From positions 8,088,564 through 8,152,563 of the forward strand of contig NZ_CP036266.1 of NCBI RefSeq assembly GCF_007744075.1: a stretch of DNA of 64,000 nucleotides, given 5' to 3'. This DNA is from Gimesia chilikensis. Its GTDB lineage: Bacteria; Planctomycetota; Planctomycetia; Planctomycetales; Planctomycetaceae. The translations under genes and the position numbers were made by a program. The notes under the pieces are model-generated. The model did no database searches, had not been told where the DNA came from, and worked only from the letters and a program-made list of their open reading frames with translations. This document shows, in pieces, positions 39,185-49,125 of the stretch; position 1 is the first letter of the stretch; each line of letters opens with the position of its first letter.

Positions 39185-40180
39185 CTACGACCACAGCGAT
39201 CGGAAATACTTCGCATCGACGGCCGTCTGGTCCAGGCATTCCTGGGTGCTCAACTCTTTCCAGCTGTGCCGGCCCTTGTACTCACTGTGCAGCGAGAAGA
39301 TCCCTTCGTAACCCAGCTTCCGCAGTACATCGACGTATTCAGGAATCGGTGAAATGCCGTCTGCCACGGGAACCGTTTTGACTTCCCATTTCTGATGGCC
39401 TTTCTTATCCCGGCCTTCACCCCGTTCCCAGGCAAAGTTCTTCACCGCACACAATGAGATCCAGGGAGCCAGCAGATCGAGGCCCTGCCGCCAGCCGTCG
39501 CCGCTCCCCTCTTTGACCATATGCAGCATATCCACATACGCCCCGACTTCCTGCGGCGAGTAATCCTGGATCAGCTGATACAGCTGCGTTCCGTGTGAAG
39601 GCAGAAACGCATTTGAGTGCACGTGCACGCAGGGCAGAATTTCGTACTTCTGACACAGCTTCGCGACGTTGCCGATTTTCTTCGTCGTCTCTTTCAGCTG
39701 CTGCGCCAGCGTGCCGAACGGCTTGTAGCGGTAATAGCCGATCTTGATCCGGTCGATGCCCTGTTCCTGCGCGGTCGCCAGAATCCGTTCGGCGTTTTTG
39801 TCGGGCTCTTCAATCATCGTCGTCAGAAACAGGATCTTCACACCCGCCTCTTTCGCCGCCGCACACGCTAACGGCAGTTCCTGCTCCGCATTCTCAGGCA
39901 GGATATGCCCCTTGGGCCGCACGGTCAGATCGAGGCCGTCCAGGCCGATCGACTTGAACGCTTTACACACCTCGGGAATCGGCATGTCCTGAAAGCTCTT
40001 GGTGAACGCCCCCAGTTGATAGCCGTCCGCTGACTTCTCTTTTTTCGTCTCACCCGCCTGCACAGACGCGGATTCCGCTGCGCCGCCGGCCAGCATGGTG
40101 CCTGCCAGGGCCGAGAGAGACGCCTGTTTGAGAAAATCCCGTCGGGGAAGCCGATTATGAGGGTGGGGAGTATTCCGCAT
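39185..40180 (-). CDS. Tat-exported sugar phosphate isomerase/epimerase-like TIM barrel
   Basis: This 331-residue protein has a twin-arginine signal (LPRRDFLKQASLSALAGTML, about residues 10-29) followed by an AP-endonuclease-2/xylose-isomerase-like barrel. Visible are GLDGLDLTVRPKGH, a strand-loop pattern with EEPDK, PCVHVHSN, AYVDMLHMVKEG and a late FSLHSEYKG segment. The His, Asp and Glu residues fit a divalent metal site. Such proteins are common in planctomycete sugar metabolism; the substrate is unknown. It is transcribed alone and divergent from the THUMP methyltransferase. Confidence 0.85.
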   Translation of the reverse strand: MRNTPHPHNRLPRRDFLKQASLSALAGTMLAGGAAESASVQAGETKKEKSADGYQLGAFTKSFQDMPIPEVCKAFKSIGLDGLDLTVRPKGHILPENAEQELPLACAAAKEAGVKILFLTTMIEEPDKNAERILATAQEQGIDRIKIGYYRYKPFGTLAQQLKETTKKIGNVAKLCQKYEILPCVHVHSNAFLPSHGTQLYQLIQDYSPQEVGAYVDMLHMVKEGSGDGWRQGLDLLAPWISLCAVKNFAWERGEGRDKKGHQKWEVKTVPVADGISPIPEYVDVLRKLGYEGIFSLHSEYKGRHSWKELSTQECLDQTAVDAKYFRSLWS

Positions 40181-40314
40181 GTTGAAAACCTTCTTTATGA
40201 TCAGTTGTCGGGTAGAATTCGAGGGAGACCTTTATATAGAGTATGATCACCGTTCGACCCATTTTCTACCGGTATTGACCGTTTTACTGAAATCCCAAAA
40301 GAACCACTGTCCGC

Positions 40315-41550
40315 ATGTCTGAGCCGCTCACCCTGATCGCCACGTCCACCTTTGGCCTCGAAGCCGTCGTCGCCCGCGAACTGAAGCAGCTGGGCTACGA
40401 AGACCAGACGGTCGAAAACGGTCGCGTCATGTTCCAGGCGGATAAAGCAGCGATCTGCCGCTGCAATCTCTGGCTCCGCAGTGCTGACCGCATCCTGATC
40501 TGCCTCGGCGAATTTACGGCTCTCGACTTCGACGATCTCTTCGACGAAACCCGCGACCTGGAATGGGAACGCTGGCTGCCTCCCTCCGCACGCTTCCCCG
40601 TGCGGGCCACCGCGGTCCGCTCCAAAATCAACAGCGCCAAAAACTCACAGAAGATGGTCAAGAAAGCGATCGCCGAGCGTCTCAAGGATCATTACATCAA
40701 AGACTGGTTCCCCGAAGACGGCCCCATGTACTCGGTCAGCGTCTCGATCCTCAAAGATCGCGCTACGCTCTGTATCGACACCACGGGTCCCGGTCTGCAC
40801 AAGCGCGGCTATCGCAAGCTGACAGCCGGTGCCCAGCTCAAAGAGACACTCGCCGCCGGGCTGATCCAGCTCAGCTACTGGAACAACGAACGTGCCCTGG
40901 TCGACTCCTGTTGTGGTTCAGGTACGATTCCCATCGAAGCCGCCCTCATCGGCACCAACACTGCCCCCGGACTCAACCGGAGTTTCGTCGCGGAAGAGTG
41001 GCACAAAATTCCCGCCGAACTCTGGAGTGAGGCCCGCGAAGAGGCCCGTGACCTGCAGGACCTCGACGCCCTCTCATTCCGTCTGCAGGGCTACGACATC
41101 GACCCCGGCATGATCCGCATGGCCCGCTACCATGCCCGCGAAGCGGGTGTCGATGAGCTCGTCCATTTTCAGGATCAGCCGGTCGCCGAATTCAGCACCC
41201 CCCGCAAGTACGGCTGCATCATCACCAACCCCCCATACGGGGAACGACTCGGCGAAAAGGAAGAAGCCGAGGTCATCTACCGCCAGATGAAAGAGGTCTT
41301 CGCGCCCCTGGATACCTGGTCGATCTACGTGCTCACCTCGCATCCCGGTTTCGAACGCATCTTCGACCGCAAGGCCCGCCGCCGCAAACTGTATAACGGG
41401 CGCATCGAATGCACCTATTACCAGTTTCCCGGGCCACCCCCGCCGCGCAAAAGGTCTCCCTGGGACGACGCGACGAATACGGATTCAGAGTCTACATCGG
41501 AAACAGACGCCGACGCCCCCGCTGACGACACAACCGACTCCGCCGACTGA
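40315..41550 (+). CDS. THUMP-domain class I rRNA methyltransferase (RlmL-N/YcbY type)
   Basis: This 411-residue protein has an N-terminal ferredoxin-like/THUMP region (about 1-160) that binds RNA, then a SAM methyltransferase domain with motif I SCCGSGTIPIEAALIG (about 200-215) and motif IV TNPPYGERLGE (about 303-313). This matches the N-terminal half of E. coli RlmL, which makes m2G2445 in 23S rRNA. The C-terminal tail is acidic and Thr/Asp-rich, likely disordered. It is convergent with the helicase gene, two bases apart. Confidence 0.9.
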   Translation: MSEPLTLIATSTFGLEAVVARELKQLGYEDQTVENGRVMFQADKAAICRCNLWLRSADRILICLGEFTALDFDDLFDETRDLEWERWLPPSARFPVRATAVRSKINSAKNSQKMVKKAIAERLKDHYIKDWFPEDGPMYSVSVSILKDRATLCIDTTGPGLHKRGYRKLTAGAQLKETLAAGLIQLSYWNNERALVDSCCGSGTIPIEAALIGTNTAPGLNRSFVAEEWHKIPAELWSEAREEARDLQDLDALSFRLQGYDIDPGMIRMARYHAREAGVDELVHFQDQPVAEFSTPRKYGCIITNPPYGERLGEKEEAEVIYRQMKEVFAPLDTWSIYVLTSHPGFERIFDRKARRRKLYNGRIECTYYQFPGPPPPRKRSPWDDATNTDSESTSETDADAPADDTTDSAD

Positions 41551-41552
41551 AG

Positions 41553-43634
41553 TCAGCTGGACCACATATTACGGATATTCTTGCGAATATCCTCGGCCGT
41601 CGTTTCGATCTGCGCCTCTTCGGGCGTATCCAGATCCTCGGCGTTAAACGCAGGCCGCCGCTGAAACAGGGGGAGCGTCTTTGAAGAAATGAACCGCGTC
41701 AGCTGCGCGTAACTGTGTGCCTGGTTCCAGCGACGGTTCTGGAAATACTGGCGATGCGGGAAACAGACATAGAGCCAGTTCTTCGCCCGCGTGAGCGCCA
41801 CGTAGAACAGCCGACGTTCCTCGTCGATCTCATCATTGCTCTCCAGCGACATCTCAGACGGAATGCTGCCGTCCGCCGCCTGCAATACATAGACCGCGTC
41901 CCACTCGAGTCCTTTCGAAGAATGAATCGTACTCAGCACCAGGAAGTCGTCGTCCGTCTTACTGCTGTCATTCGCAATGTCCTGCGTCGAACTGGGTGGG
42001 TCGAGCGTGATCTCTTCCAGGAAACTCATCCGGCTGCTGAACCGGCTGGCGACCTGCTCGAGCTGTTCCAGATCGCGCTGGCGGGCCGGCCCGTTGTCGT
42101 ACTGCTGATCGAGCAGGGGACTGTAAAATGTCCGCACCTGGTGAACTTCGGACGAAATCCCTTTTTTCTCGGACTGCGGCGATGACAGGTTCTTCATCAG
42201 CCGAATGAATAAAGGCCAGTGCTCGACCGTCGCCGCCGGTGGTTTGAACTCCGACCAGGCATCAAAACGAAAACCGGATTCCGCCAGCAGGTTGAGCAGC
42301 TGCTGCGCTTTCTTCTGACCGATGCCCGGCAGCAATGTCAGCACACGCAGACCGGAAACCGCATCGCGGGGGTTCTCCGCCAGTCGCAGATACGCCATCA
42401 GGTCTTTGACGTGTGCCGTTTCAATGAACTTCAATCCGCCGTACTTATGATAGGCAATGTTCCGCCGCGCCAGTTCGACTTCCAGCGCGAGGCTGTGATG
42501 CGAAGCCCGGAACAGCACCGCCTGCTGATTGAGGGGAATGCCCGCCTCCAGGTGTTCGAGTACCTGCGTCACCACGAAGTCGGCCTGCTCGTTATTGTCG
42601 CTGCAGTCCACCAGAATCGGTGGCTCGCCGGCAATCTTCGACGACCAGAGTTTCTTCTCGTAGCGTTCATGTGCTTCATCAATGATCTGATTTGTCGCCG
42701 CCAGTATCGGCTGCGTGCTGCGGTAGTTCTCTTCCAGCGTGACCACCGTCGTCCCCGGATACTCTTCCGGAAAATCGAGAATGTTCCGCACCGTCGCCGC
42801 CCGGAAGGAATAGATCGACTGAGCATCGTCGCCCACCACCGTCAGACCTGCGCCATCGGGACAGAGATTTTTCAGGATGCCGGACTGTAATACGTTCGTG
42901 TCCTGGTACTCGTCCACCAGCACCGCTTCGAACTGACCTCGCAGCAGTTTACCTCCCGCGGGATCGGAAGAGAGTGCGTGCCAGAACAGGAGCAGATCGT
43001 CATAGTCGAGTATGTTCTGCTGCTCCTTACGATCGACGAACGCCTGAAACAGCTGCTTGAGTGCCTCTACATGTTCCAGGCACCAGGGGTAATACCGTTC
43101 GAGTACCGGCTCCAGCTTGAGGCAGGTATTCACACAACGGCTGTAAATCTCGACCAGTGTCCCTTTGCGGGGAAACTTGGCCACGTTGTTTCCCAGTTCG
43201 AGTTCACTCCGTAGAGAGCTCATCAGGTCTTCGGCGTCGCTGCGATCGATGATCGTAAAGTCATCCGGCAGACCGATCGACTGACCGTAGCGTCTCAGTA
43301 GACGCGCTGCCGTAGAGTGGAACGTACCTCCCCAGATGCTCCGTGAGCGAGCCGAGGCAGCATGTTCGCGACTATCGCCCATCGCCCGCAACAGTGCATC
43401 GACGCGGCGGACCATCTCATTCGCGGCTCTGCGGGAGAAGGTCAGCAATAGAATCCGGCTCGGATCGATGCCCTGCGAAATCAGCCAGGCCACCCGGTGT
43501 GAAAGCGTGGTCGTCTTTCCCGTTCCCGCACCGGCGATGATCAACAGCGAACCGGTATCGTGACAGGCCGCCGCCCGTTGCTGGGGGTTCAGCTGCGCGA
43601 ACAGGTCTTCAATGTGTTGCGGAATCTCTGACAT
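41553..43634 (-). CDS. UvrD/Rep/PcrA-family ATP-dependent DNA helicase
   Basis: This 693-residue SF1A helicase has motif I LLIIAGAGTGKTTTLSHRVA (about 30-50), motif Ia LLTFSRRAANEM, motif II VLVDEYQDTN, motif III VGDDAQSIYSFRAA, motif IV ENYRS, motif V TIHSSKGLEWDAVYV and motif VI YVALTRAKNWLYV. It unwinds DNA 3' to 5' in repair or replication restart. The length is close to Rep and PcrA. Whether it is a housekeeping or a second UvrD-type copy cannot be told here. No nuclease partner is adjacent. Confidence 0.95.
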   Translation of the reverse strand: MSEIPQHIEDLFAQLNPQQRAAACHDTGSLLIIAGAGTGKTTTLSHRVAWLISQGIDPSRILLLTFSRRAANEMVRRVDALLRAMGDSREHAASARSRSIWGGTFHSTAARLLRRYGQSIGLPDDFTIIDRSDAEDLMSSLRSELELGNNVAKFPRKGTLVEIYSRCVNTCLKLEPVLERYYPWCLEHVEALKQLFQAFVDRKEQQNILDYDDLLLFWHALSSDPAGGKLLRGQFEAVLVDEYQDTNVLQSGILKNLCPDGAGLTVVGDDAQSIYSFRAATVRNILDFPEEYPGTTVVTLEENYRSTQPILAATNQIIDEAHERYEKKLWSSKIAGEPPILVDCSDNNEQADFVVTQVLEHLEAGIPLNQQAVLFRASHHSLALEVELARRNIAYHKYGGLKFIETAHVKDLMAYLRLAENPRDAVSGLRVLTLLPGIGQKKAQQLLNLLAESGFRFDAWSEFKPPAATVEHWPLFIRLMKNLSSPQSEKKGISSEVHQVRTFYSPLLDQQYDNGPARQRDLEQLEQVASRFSSRMSFLEEITLDPPSSTQDIANDSSKTDDDFLVLSTIHSSKGLEWDAVYVLQAADGSIPSEMSLESNDEIDEERRLFYVALTRAKNWLYVCFPHRQYFQNRRWNQAHSYAQLTRFISSKTLPLFQRRPAFNAEDLDTPEEAQIETTAEDIRKNIRNMWSS

Positions 43635-43765
43635 CCGTGCCTCATTGGGGTCGAACGAAGTGAAAAACGAAACTCAACCCCTATTTTCGCGGCACAGACG
43701 ATGATCGCAAGGGGCGGCCGCCAAAATTGTGCAGAACGACCGTTTTTCCCTGCGTTCAGGCTCGT

Positions 43766-46309
43766 TTACAGCTCACGCAAACGCATATTCCGATAGTGCA
43801 CCTGGTTCACCAGGTTCCCGTGAATCTGCAGCGCGATGATCCCCTTCAGCGGAATCTGCGGGTCTGCTTCGACATAATCGACCGTCTGCACTCCGTTGAT
43901 CCAGAGCTGAATCCGTGGCCCCTGGCAGCGAATCCGATACGTGTTCCAGTCATTCATCCGGACGGGCAGGTCGCGAATCTCTTTGGGCGGACCGGCCAGA
44001 ATCTTCCGTCGACGCGATTCGTCATACAGACACCCCCAATACCCGGTCCCCAGGTCGGCCTGGAAACCGCTGACTTCATGATCGTCGGGAATCTCTGCAG
44101 TACGAATCTGCACACCCGCGTTGGTCTTCTCGCCCAGCAGCTTGAATTCCAGAATCAGTTCGAAGTCTTCGTACTCTTTATCCGAACGCAGAAACTCGTT
44201 CTGCTTGACCTTCTCCGTCAGGCTGCCGGCGACGATCTCACCATCTTCAATCCGGAAGATCTCCTCGTTCCCGTGCCAGCCGTTAAATGTTTTCCCATCG
44301 TACAGCGGCTGAAACCCGAGTGCCTGCTCTTCCTGCGCCGCCTGGGCGCTGATCCGTTCCAGCTGCTGTTCTGCCCGCTGCTTGAGACCCGCGTTGTCTG
44401 TTGTTGTTATTACCTGCTGTAACGCATCTCGCAGCAGTGTGTTCTCGATCGGCGTTCCCCGTTCGGCCCACGATACAATCGTCGCGGACGCGGCAACGTT
44501 CAGATCTTTCTCCTTGAGCAGATTGATGGTGAAGTTGACCGCTTCGGGAGTCGGATAACGCCGCAGCACTTCAAACACAAGCTTCTTCTCATCGTTCCGC
44601 TCCGCATTCGCGAGCGTATTACGACAGACTTCCAGCCGTTCAGCCGGCGTCATATTCAGCTGCCGGGCCACGCGGATGTATCCCCGCAGCGCACGGATTT
44701 GATACTTACGATTCTCCAGTGACTGCGCCAGATCGAGCAGCGGCGGTGCGACATCAATCGTCACCCATTTGCCCAGCAGGTCGGTCGCTGTGTTCTGTAA
44801 GGCATCCTCATTCGAACGGGCCGCCTGCACCACGGTTTTCAATGCGGTCTCGCCGCCGATCGCTGCCAGCTGATTCAGGATCAGCTGCTGTTGCTCAATC
44901 GACGCCCCGTCCATCGCCTGTGCCAGCGTCTGCGCCGTCTCTTCGAGCGGCAACCGGGAGCAGGCCGCTTTGAGGGCATCGCTGATCGCAGCATCACCCG
45001 GATTCTTCACCGCCAATGTAATCAGCTTTGGCAGATCGTCTGAAGACGTCGTTCCCCCCAGTGCCTGGATGGCAGCCTGTTTGACTTCCGGATTCGAGTG
45101 ACCCACCAGCTGATAGACAGCGGGAGTCAACGAACTCAGCCGACAATCACCGGCCAGCTGAAGCCCCGCCAGTTGCTGAGAGAGTGCCTCACTCTCGACC
45201 AGCTTCCGGGTACTCTCTTCAATCGCGGACTGCACTTTGTCAGCAGTTTGACTGCCGTTCATTTTTCCAATCGTATCTGCAGTCGCCTCGGTCAGAGCAG
45301 ATGGACTCTGCTTGAGCTTTCCAAACAATGCACCGAGCACCTGCAGCTGTTCGTCAGCCTTCAACACAGACACCAGCTCACCCAGCGAGAGGACTGCCTG
45401 CAGTTGTAAGGCTTCACTGTCACTTTTCAGCGCCTGCTGAATCAAAGGCAGGGCACTCGCATTTTTGGACTGACTCAGCGCGGCAATCACGAGCCCCTTC
45501 CGCTCGTCAGACAGCTCCGGATAGACGGCCACTAACGTCGTCGACGCTTCCGGTCCCACCTTACGCGCTGCCTGCAAACCAGCCCGGAATCGCGCCAGGT
45601 CGTCGGCTTTGAGTGTTTTCGCTAACAGGTCGAACCCGTCCTTGCCCAGCAGCACAATCGCCCGCTGCGTCGCCGCCAGGTTGACGTTCTCCGGCAGATC
45701 CGCTTGCAACACCACTTCCGTCAGCTCGACTGCCTCTCCCTTGTTGCTGTCAGCCAGCGAACGGGCACACATCAACAGGGCAAACGCGACTTCCTGCTTC
45801 ACCGCACCCCGGTCGGTTCCCAGCGATTGTTTCAACGTAGCCGCCGCATCGCTTGTACCAATCGCCCCCAGGGCATGCGCTGCTGCAATCGCGACTTTCG
45901 GATTATCATTCGCCAGCAGTTTCGCCAGTTCAGCGGTTGCCCCTTTGTCTCTCCGTTTCGCCAGCGAGTTGATCACCCCCACCAGCTGGTCCCCCTTGAC
46001 CGACTTGAGAGCCGCTTCCAGAGCCTGGTCGGCAGCGTCAGCAGGAATGTTCTCCAGAGCCGAACGGGCGTAGGTCGCCAGTTTTTCATCACCGAGATAT
46101 TTGGCAATCGCAGGCACCGACTTCGCATCGCCAATCGCCGCCAGTCGGCGACAGGCCATCGCTTTATCGTAAGTGGAAGCATCGGAATTAAGAACGTTGA
46201 CCAGCCGGGTTGCTTCCGAATCGGATTTCTCCGCGGCGGAAACCAGGTTGGCAGAACAGAACAGACTGACAGAAAGAATTGTGAGCAGACAGAATCTGAA
46301 CGAGAACAT
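43766..46309 (-). CDS. Secreted HEAT-repeat protein with C-terminal DUF1080 domain
   Basis: This 847-residue protein has a signal peptide (about 1-25), then many HEAT-like helical repeats (about 30-640; for example AAAHALGAIGTSDAAATLKQ). It ends in a DUF1080/3-keto-disaccharide-hydrolase-like beta-sandwich (about 650-847) that starts FQPLYDGKTFNGWHG. DUF1080 is a lectin/glucanase-like fold frequent in planctomycetes, associated with carbohydrate degradation. It follows the Gfo/Idh gene by 75 bases on the same strand, suggesting joint action on a sugar via keto-sugar chemistry; this is inference. Confidence 0.9.
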   Translation of the reverse strand: MFSFRFCLLTILSVSLFCSANLVSAAEKSDSEATRLVNVLNSDASTYDKAMACRRLAAIGDAKSVPAIAKYLGDEKLATYARSALENIPADAADQALEAALKSVKGDQLVGVINSLAKRRDKGATAELAKLLANDNPKVAIAAAHALGAIGTSDAAATLKQSLGTDRGAVKQEVAFALLMCARSLADSNKGEAVELTEVVLQADLPENVNLAATQRAIVLLGKDGFDLLAKTLKADDLARFRAGLQAARKVGPEASTTLVAVYPELSDERKGLVIAALSQSKNASALPLIQQALKSDSEALQLQAVLSLGELVSVLKADEQLQVLGALFGKLKQSPSALTEATADTIGKMNGSQTADKVQSAIEESTRKLVESEALSQQLAGLQLAGDCRLSSLTPAVYQLVGHSNPEVKQAAIQALGGTTSSDDLPKLITLAVKNPGDAAISDALKAACSRLPLEETAQTLAQAMDGASIEQQQLILNQLAAIGGETALKTVVQAARSNEDALQNTATDLLGKWVTIDVAPPLLDLAQSLENRKYQIRALRGYIRVARQLNMTPAERLEVCRNTLANAERNDEKKLVFEVLRRYPTPEAVNFTINLLKEKDLNVAASATIVSWAERGTPIENTLLRDALQQVITTTDNAGLKQRAEQQLERISAQAAQEEQALGFQPLYDGKTFNGWHGNEEIFRIEDGEIVAGSLTEKVKQNEFLRSDKEYEDFELILEFKLLGEKTNAGVQIRTAEIPDDHEVSGFQADLGTGYWGCLYDESRRRKILAGPPKEIRDLPVRMNDWNTYRIRCQGPRIQLWINGVQTVDYVEADPQIPLKGIIALQIHGNLVNQVHYRNMRLREL

Positions 46310-46384
46310 GAGTGAGGATCCCTCAAGTGCTGAAGTAGTTAAAGCTGATTCAGGAAAACGGATGACGACGGTCAGCGGCGTAGA

Positions 46385-47677
46385 CTAAACGGTCCACGGC
46401 TCCCGCATGGCGCGGCTCCGCATGCGGTTCGCTTCATCATCATTCACGAATTCTTCTTTGACCGGATCAAATTGGACTTTGCGACCCAGCTTCCAGGCAA
46501 TCGCAGCCGCGTGGCAGGCGATGTGCGAACGGGCCATCACGTCTTCATTCGCAGCCGGCTGCGAACGGGTTTTCACACAGTTAAAGAAATCACGTACATG
46601 GAACTTGGGCGATGTTCCCGGAATCGCACTCGGCGAGGGCAGGGAGGCCCGCAAACGGTTCGAGGAAACCGCCGTCTGTCCCGAGTCACCAGTTTCGACC
46701 CAGCCTTCTTCCCCTTCGAAACGGACCGGACAGGTTCCCAGACCCATCCAGCCATTCCGCCGCATGACCAGCTTCACGCCGTTTTCGTAGACGCACTCAA
46801 TCACATTGTCGTTGGGCACATCCATCGGTTCATAGGTCACGGGCATCGTGTCATCCGCTTCCAGCGCCCACTGGCAGATATCCAGTGTATGCGCGCCCCA
46901 GTCGAGCAGCTTGGCCCCGGAATCGAAATCGTAATGACCGCGCCAGGCACCATCTACATACGCATGGTTATACGGACGCCACGGTGCAGGGCCGAGCCAC
47001 ATGTTCCAGTCGACCACTTCCGGATCGGGTTCGGGTTCGGCAGGCAGCCAGTCGTGACGATCGATCAACTGGTAGATCGAAGCATGCACGGTATGAATCT
47101 TCCCCAGCTGACCGGACTGTGCCAGATGAGCCGCATGCGCGAAGTTTGACACATTCCGCCGCTGAGTCCCCGCCTGGAATACACGGCCGGTACGCTGAAT
47201 CGTCTGCTGCAGCTTGCGGGCCAGTTCAATGGAAATCGCACATGGCTTCTCGGAGTAAACGTCTTTCCCCGCTTCCGCAGCCATCATTGAAGCGGTCGCG
47301 TGCCAGCGGTCCCCCGTGGCAATCAGCACGGCGTCAATGTCATCCCGCGCGAGCAGCTCGCGAAAATCGCGATAGGTTTCGCATTTCTGATCGCCGTTGG
47401 CTTTGTCGGCCATTTCCTTTACGGTCTTCCGCTGATCCGCACGCACATCGGCGATCGCCACAAACTGCACATCGGGCTGTTCGAGCATGTGGCTCAGCAC
47501 GTAGCCGCCCCGCCGACGAATGCCGATTCCCCCCAGGATAATTCGCTCACTGGGAGCAACGGTGCCGTTCAGGCCCAGCGCGGTGCCGGGAATGATCAGG
47601 GGGGCAGAAAAGACCGTGCTGGCGGCAGCAGCGGTTTTAATAAAATCACGACGATTAAGCGCACTGGAATTCGTCAT
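46385..47677 (-). CDS. Tat-exported Gfo/Idh/MocA family oxidoreductase
   Basis: This 430-residue protein has a twin-arginine signal (LNRRDFIKTAAAAST) followed by a Rossmann-type domain with GGIGIRRRGGYVL and the conserved YSEKPCAIS, where Lys is the usual catalytic or NAD-contacting residue. Two-domain NAD(P)-dependent oxidoreductases of this kind act on sugars or inositols. I chose the ATG at 47677 because GAGGAG precedes it and the Tat motif follows at once; a longer frame to 47821 is unsupported. It is the first gene of a pair with the HEAT/DUF1080 gene. Confidence 0.92.
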   Translation of the reverse strand: MTNSSALNRRDFIKTAAAASTVFSAPLIIPGTALGLNGTVAPSERIILGGIGIRRRGGYVLSHMLEQPDVQFVAIADVRADQRKTVKEMADKANGDQKCETYRDFRELLARDDIDAVLIATGDRWHATASMMAAEAGKDVYSEKPCAISIELARKLQQTIQRTGRVFQAGTQRRNVSNFAHAAHLAQSGQLGKIHTVHASIYQLIDRHDWLPAEPEPDPEVVDWNMWLGPAPWRPYNHAYVDGAWRGHYDFDSGAKLLDWGAHTLDICQWALEADDTMPVTYEPMDVPNDNVIECVYENGVKLVMRRNGWMGLGTCPVRFEGEEGWVETGDSGQTAVSSNRLRASLPSPSAIPGTSPKFHVRDFFNCVKTRSQPAANEDVMARSHIACHAAAIAWKLGRKVQFDPVKEEFVNDDEANRMRSRAMREPWTV

Positions 47678-47978
47678 CGGTTTCTCCTCAAAAGCCATCT
47701 GAGAACAGGCTGAGTTCGGGTATGTCGTCTCTGTGAGAGTACCAAAGGATGGAAACAGGCGGGATGCTGTTTCATTTATTGTAATGGTCCCGGCGGCGTG
47801 CGTCTCTGAAATTGGCCCCATTTTGTGCAGATTTGATGCTTTCCAAACTTAAGGAAACTTATAAATACCACGCTGCGTTCCGCCTCCCGCCGAACCGATT
47901 TTGCCCTCGAATTGTCCCTCTGCTATGATGCTCCCGCCCGACGACCGCTGACCTCCTTTTCCCTGTGAAAGACGAACC
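47678..47978. other. Divergent intergenic region, Gfo/Idh / PNPOx
   Basis: About 300 bases between divergent genes should hold both promoters. Frames running into it from either side have no support, and I see no repeat. Confidence 0.5.
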
Positions 47979-48527
47979 ATGGGACAACGTTTTAACGAAC
48001 TCTCCGAAAAACTGATCGACTTCATCAACGACCAGCGGCTGTTCTTCGTCGGCACTGCCACCGCCGACAGCCGCATCAATGTCTCCCCCAAAGGGATGGA
48101 CTCCTTCCGCGTCCTGGGCCCCAACCGCGTGATCTGGCTCAACATGACCGGCAGCGGCAACGAAACCTCGGCCCACATCCAGCAGGACGGCCGCATGACC
48201 GTCATGTTCTGTGCCTTCACCGGCAAACCTTTGATCCTCCGGCTCTACGGACAGGCCCGCGTGATCCATCCCTACGACAGCGACTGGACGGAACTCTCCG
48301 CCCACTTCCCCCCGATCCCCGGCGCCCGCCAGGTCTTCGATATGCACGTCGATCTGGTCCAGACCTCCTGCGGCATGGCTGTCCCCTATTTCGATTACGT
48401 CGAAGAACGCGAACAGCTCAAAACCTGGGCCACCAAACAGGGCACCGCAGGCATCCAGCAATACTGGCACGACAAAAACCAGCAAAGCCTGGACGGCATC
48501 CCCACGCACATCCTGCAAGACCAGTAA
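47979..48527 (+). CDS. Pyridoxamine 5'-phosphate oxidase-like FMN-binding protein
   Basis: This 182-residue protein has a split-barrel PNPOx-like start (LIDFINDQRLFFVGTATADSRINVSPKG) and GSGNETSAHI, RMTVMFCAF and LRLYGQARVI strands. Such proteins bind FMN or F420 or haem and act as small oxidoreductases. True PdxH signatures are not obvious, so the pyridoxine role is unproven. Its TAA stop overlaps the next gene's ATG (TAATG), so the two are translationally coupled. Confidence 0.83.
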   Translation: MGQRFNELSEKLIDFINDQRLFFVGTATADSRINVSPKGMDSFRVLGPNRVIWLNMTGSGNETSAHIQQDGRMTVMFCAFTGKPLILRLYGQARVIHPYDSDWTELSAHFPPIPGARQVFDMHVDLVQTSCGMAVPYFDYVEEREQLKTWATKQGTAGIQQYWHDKNQQSLDGIPTHILQDQ

Positions 48528-49081
48528 TGCCCGGCATGGTTCCCGCCGGCTATCTGGCCAAACGTGTCGCGACAGAGACCAGTTGGCTCGCCAACACTCA
48601 GGTCGAGGACATCTACGCGCTCAGTAACTGCATCTCCGACGACTTCGGCGACTACACTCAATTCTGGAAACACAACAATTACTGGCTCTTCAACTCCCCC
48701 GCAGTCCTCCTCGATCTGGCAGAGGAAGCGGGCCTCGATCTGACGGGCACGAAGCTGTTCTACTACGAAGTCTTTGAGCAACAGTACCATGCAACAGGTT
48801 CCTGGCAACCCTTCACCGTCGACAACGGACTGCCCACCCGCGTCGAAGTCCCCCCGACAAAACAGCTGGAAGGCTTCGACATCGTGACCTTCTCCCTGGG
48901 CCCTGTGCCGGAATGCTCCTGCCTTTCCTGTAACCTCATGGCAGAACTCGTGCCCGTCAATCGCCACTGCCTGCTGCAAACCTTCGAGGAAGCATATACC
49001 CTCTTGTCCGCAGACGTTTTCAAAGACTGCGAACCAGGCCCCTATCGCATCTTTGCCGTGTATTCGGTGACAGAACAATAA
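48527..49081 (+). CDS. Unknown protein coupled to PNPOx-like gene
   Basis: This 184-residue soluble protein starts with MPGMVPAGYLAKRV and has several Cys near the C-terminus (PECSCLSCNLMAEL, about 125-138). It is rich in aromatic residues. The gene overlaps the PNPOx-like gene at TAATG, so the products are probably made together. The CSCLSC cluster could bind metal or form disulfides. I do not recognise a family. Confidence 0.7.
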   Translation: MPGMVPAGYLAKRVATETSWLANTQVEDIYALSNCISDDFGDYTQFWKHNNYWLFNSPAVLLDLAEEAGLDLTGTKLFYYEVFEQQYHATGSWQPFTVDNGLPTRVEVPPTKQLEGFDIVTFSLGPVPECSCLSCNLMAELVPVNRHCLLQTFEEAYTLLSADVFKDCEPGPYRIFAVYSVTEQ

Positions 49082-49083
49082 AC

Positions 49084-49125
49084 GGGGTAACCCCGAATCA
49101 AATTCGGGCCGAGCGCCAGCCCCGA
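49084..49125 (+). repeat. Family A repeat, partial copy
   Basis: GGGGTAACCCCGAATCAAAT followed by TCGGGCCGAGCGCCAGCCCC. It carries the palindromic core and the start of the GAGCGC tail, directly after the stop of the unknown gene. Confidence 0.65.
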
